Source of the DNA: a bacterium
GTDB lineage: Bacteria > Elusimicrobiota > Elusimicrobia > UBA1565 > UBA9628
Reading direction: 5' to 3'
Assembly (NCBI GenBank): GCA_021796015.1
Contig: JAJYOT010000002.1
Span: 4,449 to 68,448 of the forward strand
DNA: 64,000 nucleotides
The notes beneath the pieces are model-generated. The model searched no databases and was not told the DNA's origin. It worked only from the letters and a program-made list of their open reading frames with translations. The translations under genes and the position numbers were made by a program. Below are positions 34,386 through 43,594 of the stretch, one piece after another. Position 1 is the first letter of the stretch. The number at the start of each line of letters is the position of its first letter.

Positions 34386-36236
34386 ATGGATCTCGCTAAA
34401 CTCCGCGCCCTCTTTGTCGGGGAATGCGAAGAAATTTTAGGACGCCTCGAACAAGCGACCTTAGCGCTTGAAAAAAGCGCTTCTGATGAGAACAACCTCC
34501 GCGATATTTTTCAAGCCCTCCATACTCTTAAGGGAAACTCCGCGACCATGGGTTTTGATAAAATGGCGGAATTAGCGCATCACTTGGAAGACGCGCTTGA
34601 TGATGTTAAAAATGGAAAAGCGCCGTTTACCCCCAAGAGCGCTCAACTTCTTTTAGACTCTCTCGATATTTTTAGGGCCTTAGTCAAAGAATTTCAAGAA
34701 GAAAAGGATACGATTAATATTGATGAATTTTTGGCGCATCTTAAAAATTTTTCATCCGAGGAAGCCGCTCCCAGCACGACTCCAACGTTAGTCCCACAGG
34801 CGAGCCAAAGCCAAACGGAAGTGCCCCAAGAAATTTCTCATCAAACCTCCGCGGCGCCCTCGCCGCCAACACAGAAACCAGAATCCGAGCCGATGCCTCT
34901 TCCTGAAGCGATTTCTTTTTCTATTCAACCTACTGAATCCCAACCACCGCCCGCTCCCGCAAACCCCGCGCTTTCACCCATGGAGGCTTCCCAGTCCCAA
35001 CAAGAGACGAGGGGAGAAACAGCCGTTCTCACGGCGGAAAAAGCCGAGCAGCAACCCGCGCATTCCGATACCCTCTCAAAAATGACCGTCCGCGTTCAAC
35101 TCTCCCATTTAGACGCGATGATGAATTTAGTGGGGGAACTCGCCATTTCAAAAAGCCGTCTCATTCAATACAGCAAGGAACTAGGCGCTTCCGCTTTAGA
35201 AGCGGAAGTTAAATTCGTCGAACGCCTCAGCGGACAACTTCAAGAAGAAGTTCTTCAAACTCGACTGGTTCCCGTTGACGACATATTCCAGCGTTACGGA
35301 CGAGTCGTCAGAGACGTCTCCCATGAATTAAAAAAAGAGGTCAATTTCATCATCCAAGATAACGGCATCTCGGTTGACCGAGTACTCTTTGAGAAAATAA
35401 ATGAAGCCGTTGTGCATCTCCTTCGCAATGCCATCGATCATGGAATTGAATCAAAGGAAGCGCGCTTAGCCGCCGGTAAAAACCCCGCCGCGACCCTTTC
35501 GTTGGTTGCGCGCAAAGAAAAAGGCTACGCGGTGATTGACGTGATTGACGATGGCGGCGGCATTGACGTCAACAAAGTTAAAAATAAAGCGCTTTCCATG
35601 GGCATCATTACGCCCGAAGCCGCGGCAAAGATGGAGGATCAGGAAGCTCTTTATCTTATTTGCCGTCCCAACCTCAGTACTAAAGAAGAAATAACCCAAT
35701 ATTCCGGCAGAGGAGTGGGCATGGACGCGGTGCAAGAATCCGTCGAATCAGTCAACGGACATCTTGAGATTGAATCTACTTTGGGAAAAGGCTCTCGTTT
35801 CTCCCTATTTCTGCCCCTAAACCTCGCCATCGTTCAAGCGCTTCTTTTTGTCGTGGGAGAACAAACTTTTGCCATTCCTCTATCGGACGTGGTTGAGCTC
35901 ATTTCTCTGGAAAATATAAAGCCCATCGTTATCGATAAGAAAGAAGTCGTGGTTTTGAGAAATGAAGTTTTACCGTTGGCCCGTTTGCGGGATATTTTTC
36001 GGATTAAAGCTCAACAACTTGTTTCCAATGGCCGCGTTTTGGATGAACATGCCCTCATCGTTCATTCCCGTAAATCCAAATTCGCATTGGCGGTCGATCA
36101 TCTCTTGGGCCGACAAGAAATCGTGCTTAAGAACTTAACTGGGTTTCTCAAACAACTTCAAGGAATCGGCGGAGCAAGCATTCTGGGAGACGGACGCGCC
36201 ATTCTCATTTTAGACGTTCAAGAAGGATATCTCTAA
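34386..36236 (+). CDS. cheA: Chemotaxis histidine kinase CheA
   Basis: A 616-residue kinase. P1 phosphotransfer domain at the N-terminus (ALHTLKGNSATMGF, phospho-His46), a long Pro/Gln/Ser-rich linker (about 125-235) in place of a clear P2 domain, dimerisation helices with MNLVGELAISKSRL, the ATPase domain (VHLLRNAIDHGIE, DDGGGID, GRGVGMD), and a CheW-like regulatory domain at the C-terminus. It abuts the FtsA-like gene (TAA then ATG), so the two must be cotranscribed. Confidence 0.96.
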   Translation: MDLAKLRALFVGECEEILGRLEQATLALEKSASDENNLRDIFQALHTLKGNSATMGFDKMAELAHHLEDALDDVKNGKAPFTPKSAQLLLDSLDIFRALVKEFQEEKDTINIDEFLAHLKNFSSEEAAPSTTPTLVPQASQSQTEVPQEISHQTSAAPSPPTQKPESEPMPLPEAISFSIQPTESQPPPAPANPALSPMEASQSQQETRGETAVLTAEKAEQQPAHSDTLSKMTVRVQLSHLDAMMNLVGELAISKSRLIQYSKELGASALEAEVKFVERLSGQLQEEVLQTRLVPVDDIFQRYGRVVRDVSHELKKEVNFIIQDNGISVDRVLFEKINEAVVHLLRNAIDHGIESKEARLAAGKNPAATLSLVARKEKGYAVIDVIDDGGGIDVNKVKNKALSMGIITPEAAAKMEDQEALYLICRPNLSTKEEITQYSGRGVGMDAVQESVESVNGHLEIESTLGKGSRFSLFLPLNLAIVQALLFVVGEQTFAIPLSDVVELISLENIKPIVIDKKEVVVLRNEVLPLARLRDIFRIKAQQLVSNGRVLDEHALIVHSRKSKFALAVDHLLGRQEIVLKNLTGFLKQLQGIGGASILGDGRAILILDVQEGYL

Positions 36237-38450
36237 ATGCAGAAAGAAACTCCTTCCGAAATTTTCGCTCTTGACATTGGAACCCGCAAAGTAATGGGGC
36301 TCATGGCCCATATAACCCCAGTGGCGGGCCAAAATCTTGAAATTGAGATTCTGGATGCGGAAATACGCGAACACCCCACGCGTTCCATGAGCGCAGGACA
36401 AATTGAAGATGTTCGCGCGGTCGCTGAGACTACCGCCCAAGTCGTCGATTCTTTATCCCAACGCCTCGGCAAAAGGCCTCAAGAGGTCGCCATCGCAGTT
36501 GCCGGACGAAACCTCAAAACCGCCAAGGGAAAATTCGTCGTCAACTGTCGTCCAGATGGAAGCCCTTTTGGAAAACATGAAATTGATGAAGCAACCTGGA
36601 AAGCCTTGGAAGAAGCTCTTTCAAAATTTTCTCCAAAAGAGGAAGATGTCCGTCCTCAGTATTCCTGCGTTGGATATGTCGTCAGTAAGACTTCAATTGA
36701 TGGGGAAATAATTCAAAATCCTCTGGGACATTATGGCCAAGAACTCGAAGTGGAAGTTTTGGCGAGTTTCTTGCCTTACCGCATCCTTGAAAGTCAAATT
36801 GACGTTTTGGAATCATTAGGGCTTTCGGTCTCTTCAATCACGCTTGAACCGATTGCAGCTCTTCAAGCCGTTGTCAGCCGCGATTTAAGAAGGCTGAACT
36901 TGGCATTGATAGACGTCGGAGCTGGAACCTCGGATATCGCTTTTGTCTCTCAAGGTGTAATCCAATCTTTTGGAATGGTACCCCAAGCAGGTGATTCCAT
37001 CACGGAAAAAATCGCGGATTCATTTTTGCTTGACTTTCTACACGCTGAAGACATTAAGCGAAATTTCTCTATCGAGATGAAACGACGCGATGAATATTCG
37101 GATAATGTTCTCTCTCCTTCTCGCGTTCAAACTATTGATTCTTCTGATATTTTTGGAAGAAATGTTAGCATTCCAATCAAAGATATTCAGACAGTTATTA
37201 ATCTTGCTTTGATTGAATTTACAGCCCGTATCGCAGGGGCGATTCTCGAGGCAAGCTATGGCAAAGCCCCACAAGCAGTACTCTGTGTTGGTGGAGGAAG
37301 CTTGTTGCCAGGGTTTACGCAAATGTTGGCAGAAGCCTTGGAGATATCTCCACTCAAGGTTGGAGTCTCACGTCCTCTTTGCGAACATTATATTCAAAAG
37401 CAAAAATCCAATTCATGGGGGCCGGAGACCGCAACACCTCTGGGAACGCTTGAAATTGCCGCCGCAAACCGAGGGCTCCGATTTAAAAAAGTTTTCGTAA
37501 ATGGGAGAAGAACCTTTGTTTTAACATTAGGAAATAAACATCCGACTATTTTTTCCGCGTTGGTTGCCGCAGGAATTCCTCCTAAGAAAATTTTCGGATG
37601 GCCTGGCCCTTCCAAAACTTTTACGTTGAATGGAAAGTTTCGCATTTTCAAACCGCATAACAACCCTCTTCCGGAAATCACTCTCAATCAAAGAGCCGTC
37701 TCCATCGAAGAACCAATCAATGAGCTATATTCCATTTCTTTTAAAACTCCAACCAAGAATCAATTCATGGATGGAACGGTCGGCGAAGCGATAGGATTTT
37801 CTCGAACGACGGTTCTTGTTAATGGAGTCATGAGGGAAATTCCCTTGCGCGTTTTTTCGGACGGCATTCCTATTTCGCTCAACACTCCGATTAAAGACCG
37901 TATGCGTCTGACCACTTTGCGCGTTCCCTTAGGAGACATCCTTACTCCCGCCGAAAAGACACAAGGTGGATGGCGCGTCAACGGAGAACTCGCCTCTTTA
38001 AACCGAGTCGTTCAAGACGGGGACAAGATTACATTAACTCCCATTCCTCCTCTTGCGCATTTATCAACTGGAAAAGTTTTACCCTCCTCTACCTTATCAA
38101 CTCCCAATGAACCTTCAAACACAAAAATTCACGGCAATTATTTTACAATTCCACTTGAAACCCCGGCTTTAAATAAAGCCTCAAAAACACCGCTCAATCC
38201 AGGGACGCCTGAGTTGCAAAAAATTGTTCCCGCAATGAATCAAAAAATAAATATTTGGGTCAATGGACAAGCAATCTCTCTTGATAATACTCCCTCTCAT
38301 GCGCCTCTTTTAGCCGACGCGCTGAGATTTGTTGAAATTGACACTTCTTCCGCGTCTGGGAAAAAACTTCACATTCTACTTAACGGGCAACAGGCATTCT
38401 TTACGTCTTCACTCCAAGATGGCTCAAAAATCGAGGTCTTCTTTGAATAA
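36237..38450 (+). CDS. FtsA-like ATPase with C-terminal beta-grasp-like repeats
   Basis: A 737-residue protein. The first 400 residues form an FtsA/PilM-type actin fold: FALDIGTRKVMGLMA (phosphate 1), an SHS2-like insertion, LALIDVGAGTSDIAFV (phosphate 2) and AVLCVGGGSLLPGF (adenosine). The last 330 residues hold about five 'VNG' segments (VFVNGRR, VLVNGVM, WRVNGEL, IWVNGQA, ILLNGQQ), some followed by DGDKI/DGSKIEVFF ends, like small ubiquitin/SLBB-type beta-grasp modules. Similar long FtsA-like proteins are known in Clostridia. It lacks the membrane-binding amphipathic tail of true FtsA. The place between cheA and cheD is unexpected. Function unknown. Confidence 0.85.
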   Translation: MQKETPSEIFALDIGTRKVMGLMAHITPVAGQNLEIEILDAEIREHPTRSMSAGQIEDVRAVAETTAQVVDSLSQRLGKRPQEVAIAVAGRNLKTAKGKFVVNCRPDGSPFGKHEIDEATWKALEEALSKFSPKEEDVRPQYSCVGYVVSKTSIDGEIIQNPLGHYGQELEVEVLASFLPYRILESQIDVLESLGLSVSSITLEPIAALQAVVSRDLRRLNLALIDVGAGTSDIAFVSQGVIQSFGMVPQAGDSITEKIADSFLLDFLHAEDIKRNFSIEMKRRDEYSDNVLSPSRVQTIDSSDIFGRNVSIPIKDIQTVINLALIEFTARIAGAILEASYGKAPQAVLCVGGGSLLPGFTQMLAEALEISPLKVGVSRPLCEHYIQKQKSNSWGPETATPLGTLEIAAANRGLRFKKVFVNGRRTFVLTLGNKHPTIFSALVAAGIPPKKIFGWPGPSKTFTLNGKFRIFKPHNNPLPEITLNQRAVSIEEPINELYSISFKTPTKNQFMDGTVGEAIGFSRTTVLVNGVMREIPLRVFSDGIPISLNTPIKDRMRLTTLRVPLGDILTPAEKTQGGWRVNGELASLNRVVQDGDKITLTPIPPLAHLSTGKVLPSSTLSTPNEPSNTKIHGNYFTIPLETPALNKASKTPLNPGTPELQKIVPAMNQKINIWVNGQAISLDNTPSHAPLLADALRFVEIDTSSASGKKLHILLNGQQAFFTSSLQDGSKIEVFFE

Positions 38451-39555
38451 TTCATCCTCAGCAACTCCTCAGCCTATTTGGGGCATTAAAGAAAAACAAA
38501 AAGTCGAGGAAAGGTTAAGCCACGCCTCTCTGGGCGGATGTTTGGCTCTTTCAGATTTGCTTAAAACCTCGGTGAGAACCGTGCGCCATGGAATCCTTGA
38601 AGCGAATTCTTCTTCTTCATTACCCCTCGGCTTTTTTCCATCGCATGAACTCGTCTATAGCGTTTCCGTCTTTATTCAAGGCGACCTCAATGGAATCGCG
38701 ACTTTCGGATATTCCCAATCCCAAGCCAAACCTCTTCTGGATTCCATTCTAGCGGCCAACGGTCTTGCTGGAAACATCAACAACGACGCGATGAGAAAAT
38801 CTATTTTAGAAGAGGCGACCAATATATTCGTCAATGCGCTTTTAAAAGATTTTGGGGCTTTATTTAGAATGGAGTCCTATTCTTCCGTTCCGATCTTGGA
38901 AGTCCTTGAATGGCAAAAAAGCTGGGAAAAACTCTTGCGGATTCAAAGTTTCGATAAAAAAGGGACCATCCTGTATTCCGATCTTTCATGGGGACTTTCC
39001 CAAAAATTCGGTTACTTTCTATTCTCTCTTTCCCATGACGCTTCAGAGAATTTAAGGTTTTGGGCGCAGGAAGGGAAATCCGCCTTGGTGCCTGTCTCTA
39101 TTGGCAGTCTTGAAATCGCGACATCCCCCACGGTGCTTCGGGCCAGCGATCTCGGTTCTTGCGTGGCGGCAATGGTTTACGATCCCACCCAAAAAAAAGG
39201 AGGAATGGCCCACGTCATGCTCGCCCAAAACCCCTCCAAAGACGCCGTCATCCTCAGGCCTGGAAAATACGCCGATACCGCCATTCCAGCGCTGGTCAAT
39301 CAAATTCGGGCCAAAGGAAAATTGTCCGCTTTTATCGCGGGGGGAGCGTCCATGCCGATGGCCAGTTCCGTCATCAATGGAACCATCGGCCCCTCCAATG
39401 CCGAGGTATTAAAATCGGAAATTCGGAAGGCGGGAATTTTTTTAGTCGGAGAAGAGATAGGCGGTTCGCAAGCGCGAACTGTCGAACTCTTAACTAACAC
39501 CGGAGAAGTGCGCATCACTCAAGGCTCTAATCAACGCATAAAAAAGCTAATATAA
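38419..39555 (+). CDS. CheC-CheD fusion: CheY-P phosphatase plus receptor deamidase
   Basis: A 378-residue fusion. The N-terminal 220 residues resemble CheC/CheX and contain the whole phosphatase consensus S-x3-E-x2-N-x22-P (from SILEEATN to the Pro of SSVPIL). The C-terminal 150 residues are CheD: LGSCVAAMVYDPTQKKGGMAHVML with catalytic Cys and His, KYADTAIPALV and AFIAGGASM. CheC and CheD are normally separate proteins that bind each other. ATG 38419 overlaps the FtsA-like gene by 32 nt; TTG 38443, with GAGG 6 nt upstream, is a good alternative. Confidence 0.87.
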   Translation: MAQKSRSSLNNSSSATPQPIWGIKEKQKVEERLSHASLGGCLALSDLLKTSVRTVRHGILEANSSSSLPLGFFPSHELVYSVSVFIQGDLNGIATFGYSQSQAKPLLDSILAANGLAGNINNDAMRKSILEEATNIFVNALLKDFGALFRMESYSSVPILEVLEWQKSWEKLLRIQSFDKKGTILYSDLSWGLSQKFGYFLFSLSHDASENLRFWAQEGKSALVPVSIGSLEIATSPTVLRASDLGSCVAAMVYDPTQKKGGMAHVMLAQNPSKDAVILRPGKYADTAIPALVNQIRAKGKLSAFIAGGASMPMASSVINGTIGPSNAEVLKSEIRKAGIFLVGEEIGGSQARTVELLTNTGEVRITQGSNQRIKKLI

Positions 39556-39585
39556 ATAAAATATAGAAATGGGGGAAAGAACTAA

Positions 39586-41175
39586 ATGAAAAGTGTTCTC
39601 TTAAAAAGAATTATGCTCGGGGTTTTCGGACTCATGGCTTTTATCATTTTTGTTTTAGGCTTTAACACCATGATGTCCATGAAGGTCAAATCCGTCGTCC
39701 AAGACATGGATCGCGTCATGGTTCTTAGAACGGAAGTAAGTACTCTCATCAACCAAGTCACTTCTTTCCCCATGAGCTGGATTAACGACAAGGAAAAAGT
39801 CGATCCTCAGGTTCAAGATATATCAAAAATAATCTCCGATTTAATGAATCACTACCAAGGGAACATGAACGTTCTTCCCAAGCTCAAAGAAATGAATCGG
39901 CTTTTCCAAAATTTCCAAACACAAGGCCAAGCGATCGCCGAAGCTTATTCAAAATCTGAAACCAACATCGGAAGCAGCTATGCCGACAATCAAAAAACGA
40001 CCGATCAGCTGTCTCAAACTTCCAGCGATCTCATCACGATCTTTGACCAGGAAACGGCCAAAGCCATTAACAGAGGGATCTACGCTTCAGCGGCGGCTTT
40101 GATTCTGGTTATTCTTATTGTCACTCTCCCTACTTATTTTTTCACGACCGCGACCGTTCAACAAATCAAGGAGCTCATCCAATTCGGCAACGAGCTTGGA
40201 GAAGGCGACTTAACGAAGGAAATCGCAATTTCTCGAGACGACGAGTTAGGGCTCTTAGGCCGATGTTTTAATGATTTCACCCATAAACTCGGAAGCGTGG
40301 TCGCAAAGCTTGTCGACGCCGTCTCCCTTTTGTCTCGCTCGGCCCAAGGCATGGGACAATCGGCCACGACCATTAAAGACAGCGCGATTAAACAATCTAA
40401 TCAAAGCGCACAAGTCGCAAAAGCCTTGGTCGAACTCAATAAAACCGTCGCTGAAGTCGCCCGGAATTCTCAAAGAGCGGCGGAATCCGCTCAACAAGCG
40501 GCTACGGAAGCCCGCTCGGGAGGAGAAATCGTCGATCAGACAGTGCATGGAATGCAACTCATCAGCCAAACCATGCAAGCTTCCACCCAAGTGGTTCACA
40601 CCTTGGGAAAATCCTCGGATCAAATTGGGGCAATTATCAAGGTCATTGAAGACATCGCGGATCAAACCAACCTTTTGGCCCTTAACGCAGCCATTGAAGC
40701 CGCCCGGGCCGGAGAACAGGGACGCGGTTTTGCCGTCGTCGCCGATGAAGTGAGAAAACTCGCCGAAAGAATTACTCAAGAGACTAAAGAAATTTCCCAA
40801 ATGATCGGGAAGATTCAGGCCGACACTAAGGGCGCGGTCAAAGCGATGGAAGAAGGCGGTCTTGAAGTGACCAAGGGAGTGGAACTCGCCAATAAAGCGG
40901 GTGAGGCCCTCAAGCGCATCGTCCTTGTCGTTGGACAAATGACGGATATGGTCAGCCAAATTGCGGCCGCAGCCGAAGAGCACTCGGCAACAACCGAAGA
41001 AATATCCGCCTCCGTTGAACTCGTCACCAGCCTCAGCCAAAGTTTCGTGGAAGACGCCCAAAAAACCTATTCATCTTCTCTTGAACTTCAAGAAATGTCT
41101 GATACGCTCAATAACATCATCAAGACCTTTAAACTCAGAGGACAAGCTGGAGAAATGGAAACTGCGCGCGGTTAA
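39586..41175 (+). CDS. Methyl-accepting chemotaxis protein
   Basis: A 529-residue receptor: membrane helix 1 (about 8-28), a small, mostly helical periplasmic domain of about 135 residues, helix 2 (about 164-186), HAMP, and a long signalling coiled coil with the tip [24 protein letters not shown] (residues about 362-385). Several Glu/Gln pairs suit methylation by the CheR encoded next. No C-terminal CheR-tethering pentapeptide. The ligand is unknown. GGGGG before the ATG serves as the ribosome site. It is the only receptor in the window. Confidence 0.95.
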   Translation: MKSVLLKRIMLGVFGLMAFIIFVLGFNTMMSMKVKSVVQDMDRVMVLRTEVSTLINQVTSFPMSWINDKEKVDPQVQDISKIISDLMNHYQGNMNVLPKLKEMNRLFQNFQTQGQAIAEAYSKSETNIGSSYADNQKTTDQLSQTSSDLITIFDQETAKAINRGIYASAAALILVILIVTLPTYFFTTATVQQIKELIQFGNELGEGDLTKEIAISRDDELGLLGRCFNDFTHKLGSVVAKLVDAVSLLSRSAQGMGQSATTIKDSAIKQSNQSAQVAKALVELNKTVAEVARNSQRAAESAQQAATEARSGGEIVDQTVHGMQLISQTMQASTQVVHTLGKSSDQIGAIIKVIEDIADQTNLLALNAAIEAARAGEQGRGFAVVADEVRKLAERITQETKEISQMIGKIQADTKGAVKAMEEGGLEVTKGVELANKAGEALKRIVLVVGQMTDMVSQIAAAAEEHSATTEEISASVELVTSLSQSFVEDAQKTYSSSLELQEMSDTLNNIIKTFKLRGQAGEMETARG

Positions 41176-41192
41176 ACGCTCAGGGCCGTCCT

Positions 41193-42029
41193 ATGGCGAC
41201 TTCAAGCCAGGATTCTTCAGAGCAAATTCTCCTACGGATTTTAGGGCGCCTTCAAAATAAACGCGGGCTTGATTTTAGGGAATACCGTTCCACCTTTATC
41301 CAACGACGAATTCAATCGCGCTTTCTCTCTGTTAAATTAAAAGAAAATGATTACGCCGCTTACGAGTCATACTTAACGGCTCATCCCGAGGAATGGGACA
41401 TTCTCTTTGACACCCTCACCATCAATGTCACCGAGTTTTTTCGTGATCCGCCTATTTGGGACTACATTGAAAAAAATATTTTTAGGCCGCTTTTCTCACG
41501 TCCTCACCCTTTAACGATTTGGTCGGCCGGATGCTCTATTGGAGAAGAGCCTTACAGCTTGGCAATTTTGGCCTATGAGATGAGTCTTTTAAGCACAAAC
41601 CCGCCGCCCATCACGATTTACGCTTCTGACGTGGACCCCATTGCCTTGGCTAAAGCCAAGGCCGGAATTTATCCCGAGAAATCAGTTCTATCCCTTTCCA
41701 GTAAACGCGTTAATTTATTTTTTACTCAAGAAAAAAATGGGAGTTATAAAATCTCACCCAAAATAGCCGCGATGGTCCGTTTTCGCGAACACAGCTATAT
41801 TAACGAGCCTTTTCTCACCAACTGCCAAGTTATCTTGTGCCGGAACTCCATGATTTATTTAGCGCAAGAAGCCAAAGACAAGGCTTTGCATAATTTTCAT
41901 AAAGCTCTCGAAGTGGGGGGCCTTTTAATTCTAGGGGCGTCGGAAGTCCTGGTTGGAAACACCTATGATCGCTTATTTGATACATCAGGAATTCACCCGG
42001 GAGTGCTCAGAAAAGCAGGGCCCACGTAA
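41193..42029 (+). CDS. cheR: Chemotaxis protein methyltransferase CheR
   Basis: A 278-residue enzyme: N-terminal helical domain, TINVTEFFRDPPIWDYI, SAM site WSAGCSIGEEPYSLAI, ASDVDPIALAKAKAG and the late VILCRNSMIYL and LLILGASEVL. It methylates receptor glutamates. The catalytic-domain motifs are intact. It begins 17 nt after the receptor gene. Confidence 0.95.
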   Translation: MATSSQDSSEQILLRILGRLQNKRGLDFREYRSTFIQRRIQSRFLSVKLKENDYAAYESYLTAHPEEWDILFDTLTINVTEFFRDPPIWDYIEKNIFRPLFSRPHPLTIWSAGCSIGEEPYSLAILAYEMSLLSTNPPPITIYASDVDPIALAKAKAGIYPEKSVLSLSSKRVNLFFTQEKNGSYKISPKIAAMVRFREHSYINEPFLTNCQVILCRNSMIYLAQEAKDKALHNFHKALEVGGLLILGASEVLVGNTYDRLFDTSGIHPGVLRKAGPT

Positions 42030-42081
42030 TGTATAATATCGAAATCAAAAAGGATTTTTGTATCTCGCTTAGATAATCGCC

Positions 42082-43188
42082 ATGGGTCCAGAGGGTCTAG
42101 AAACTTCCCCACGAGTGGCTAATCAACCATCAAACGAAATTAGCCAGCCTCGAGTTGCGATCGCGACCGAAACGCAGGAGTTTCAAAATAAATTATCCCA
42201 AGCTCTTCAAAATTTAGGAATCTCGGTCGTCGCACGAATGAGTAGCAGTTCTGAAATCATGCCGATGATTCTTAAATATTCTCCGCAAGCAATCATTCTC
42301 GATTTTTTTCTAAAACCGCATGACGCTCTCTACATAACCGAACAAGTAATGAGGGAAAACCCCATCCCGATTCTTCTTTTTTTACCGTCTAATTACCCGA
42401 CGTCATCGGAAGTTTTTCAAGAAGCCTCTCGAATTGGGGCCACAGTTCTTTATTCAAAACCAGCCAGCGATTTATCTCTTGGCTGGCTACTTCCGGAATT
42501 AGGAGAAGCTATTTTCCGATTGGCCAAAAGTTCAAAAGAATCGCTTCTCTCCCAATATCAGAAGAATCGTTTCGGACATGCGCTGAGTCAAGCCGCCCTT
42601 CCATCTCAAAAGGCCTTGGGAATAGTGGGTTCTACCGGAGCCGTTGAGATACTTAAAGACATCCTTCTTAAGCTTCCCAAGAATTTTAACGCAACCACTC
42701 TCGTCAGCCAGCACATGAGCGCCCCGGTATGGGACGGATTTAAGGATTTCTTATCTAAAAGTCTTGGCAAACCCGTCGCCATGGCCAAAGGCGGAGAAAT
42801 CTTAAGAGAAGGCAACGTGATTTTATCTCCGGTCCAGAAAACATTGATGTTTCAAAGAAGCTATATAGGAAAAATCGCCATTTTGGAAAATGCCCGAAAA
42901 TTTAAGCCTGGACAAGTTCCGCTTCAGCCCAATCTGGATGAATTTCTGATCTCTCTTGCGGAAAATTTCAAAAGAAACGCTTTGGCCGTCATTTTATCCG
43001 GTATGGGACTGGACGGAACCGAAGGAGCCAAGGCCATTCTCGCCCAAGGTGGAAAGGTCTTGATTCAAGACCCCAAAACCGCCATTATTCCGTCCATGCC
43101 GGAAAACGCCATCCATGGAAACCCTCAAGCGATTGTTTGTAAGGCGGAACAAATAAACGAAGAAATCGCGCAGTTTGCCAAGCAGTAA
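42082..43188 (+). CDS. cheB: Chemotaxis methylesterase CheB with a degenerate receiver
   Basis: A 368-residue CheB. The C-terminal methylesterase domain keeps its triad: Ser in GIVGSTGA, His in VSQHMS and Asp in LSGMGLDGTEGA. The N-terminal receiver-like domain has the phospho-Asp (AIILDFFL) and Lys (YSKPAS), but the acidic pair near the start is replaced (AIATETQEF), so phosphorylation may be weak or lost. It is the last + strand gene of the cluster; a convergent gene follows after 22 nt. Confidence 0.93.
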   Translation: MGPEGLETSPRVANQPSNEISQPRVAIATETQEFQNKLSQALQNLGISVVARMSSSSEIMPMILKYSPQAIILDFFLKPHDALYITEQVMRENPIPILLFLPSNYPTSSEVFQEASRIGATVLYSKPASDLSLGWLLPELGEAIFRLAKSSKESLLSQYQKNRFGHALSQAALPSQKALGIVGSTGAVEILKDILLKLPKNFNATTLVSQHMSAPVWDGFKDFLSKSLGKPVAMAKGGEILREGNVILSPVQKTLMFQRSYIGKIAILENARKFKPGQVPLQPNLDEFLISLAENFKRNALAVILSGMGLDGTEGAKAILAQGGKVLIQDPKTAIIPSMPENAIHGNPQAIVCKAEQINEEIAQFAKQ

Positions 43189-43210
43189 TACAAATAAAAA
43201 TCCCAAAGGA

Positions 43211-43582
43211 TTAGGAGGGTTTCATCAACTTATCAATCGCGGCGTTGAGATTATCCCATTCTGGAGGCTTCCCGACGTATTCACAGGCTTTCCATGCGGT
43301 ATATTCATCATGAACCAATTTTTGATCCACCGCGCTGACAATAATGAACCGGGCATTAGGATCTATCTTTTTAATTTCCTTAATGGCTTCTAACCCCGAG
43401 CGGCCCGGCATATTGAGATCCATGGTTGTCAAATCAGGTTTTTTGGCTTGGTACTGCTGAACTGCTTCCTCGGCGTTACCCGCCTCGGCGATCACTTCAT
43501 GGCCTTTTCCTTCCAAAAAACCTTTAATATGCATTCGCGTAAAGACGGAATCATCCACGACTAAGAATTTATATCCAGCCAT
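43211..43582 (-). CDS. CheY-like response regulator
   Basis: A 123-residue receiver: DD10-11, phospho-Asp 55, Ser in IIVSAVD and Lys in YVGKPPEW. It is translated 12 nt after the REC-REC-CheX gene on the same strand and ends 22 nt from the convergent cheB. Its sequence is closer to CheY-type (FLVVDDSVFTR) than to the tandem pair at 33 kb. Confidence 0.93.
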   Translation of the reverse strand: MAGYKFLVVDDSVFTRMHIKGFLEGKGHEVIAEAGNAEEAVQQYQAKKPDLTTMDLNMPGRSGLEAIKEIKKIDPNARFIIVSAVDQKLVHDEYTAWKACEYVGKPPEWDNLNAAIDKLMKPS

Positions 43583-43594
43583 AAACGCCTCCCT

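Noticed and set aside
42032..42037. TATAAT ahead of cheB, considered as a promoter
   Set aside because: No -35 at 16-18 nt and no extended TG; cheB is close behind cheR and probably cotranscribed.
43199..43213. AATCC-CAAA-GGATT mini hairpin between convergent cheB and cheY, considered as a terminator
   Set aside because: The stem is only 5 bp of mixed AT/GC and no U-tract follows on either strand.
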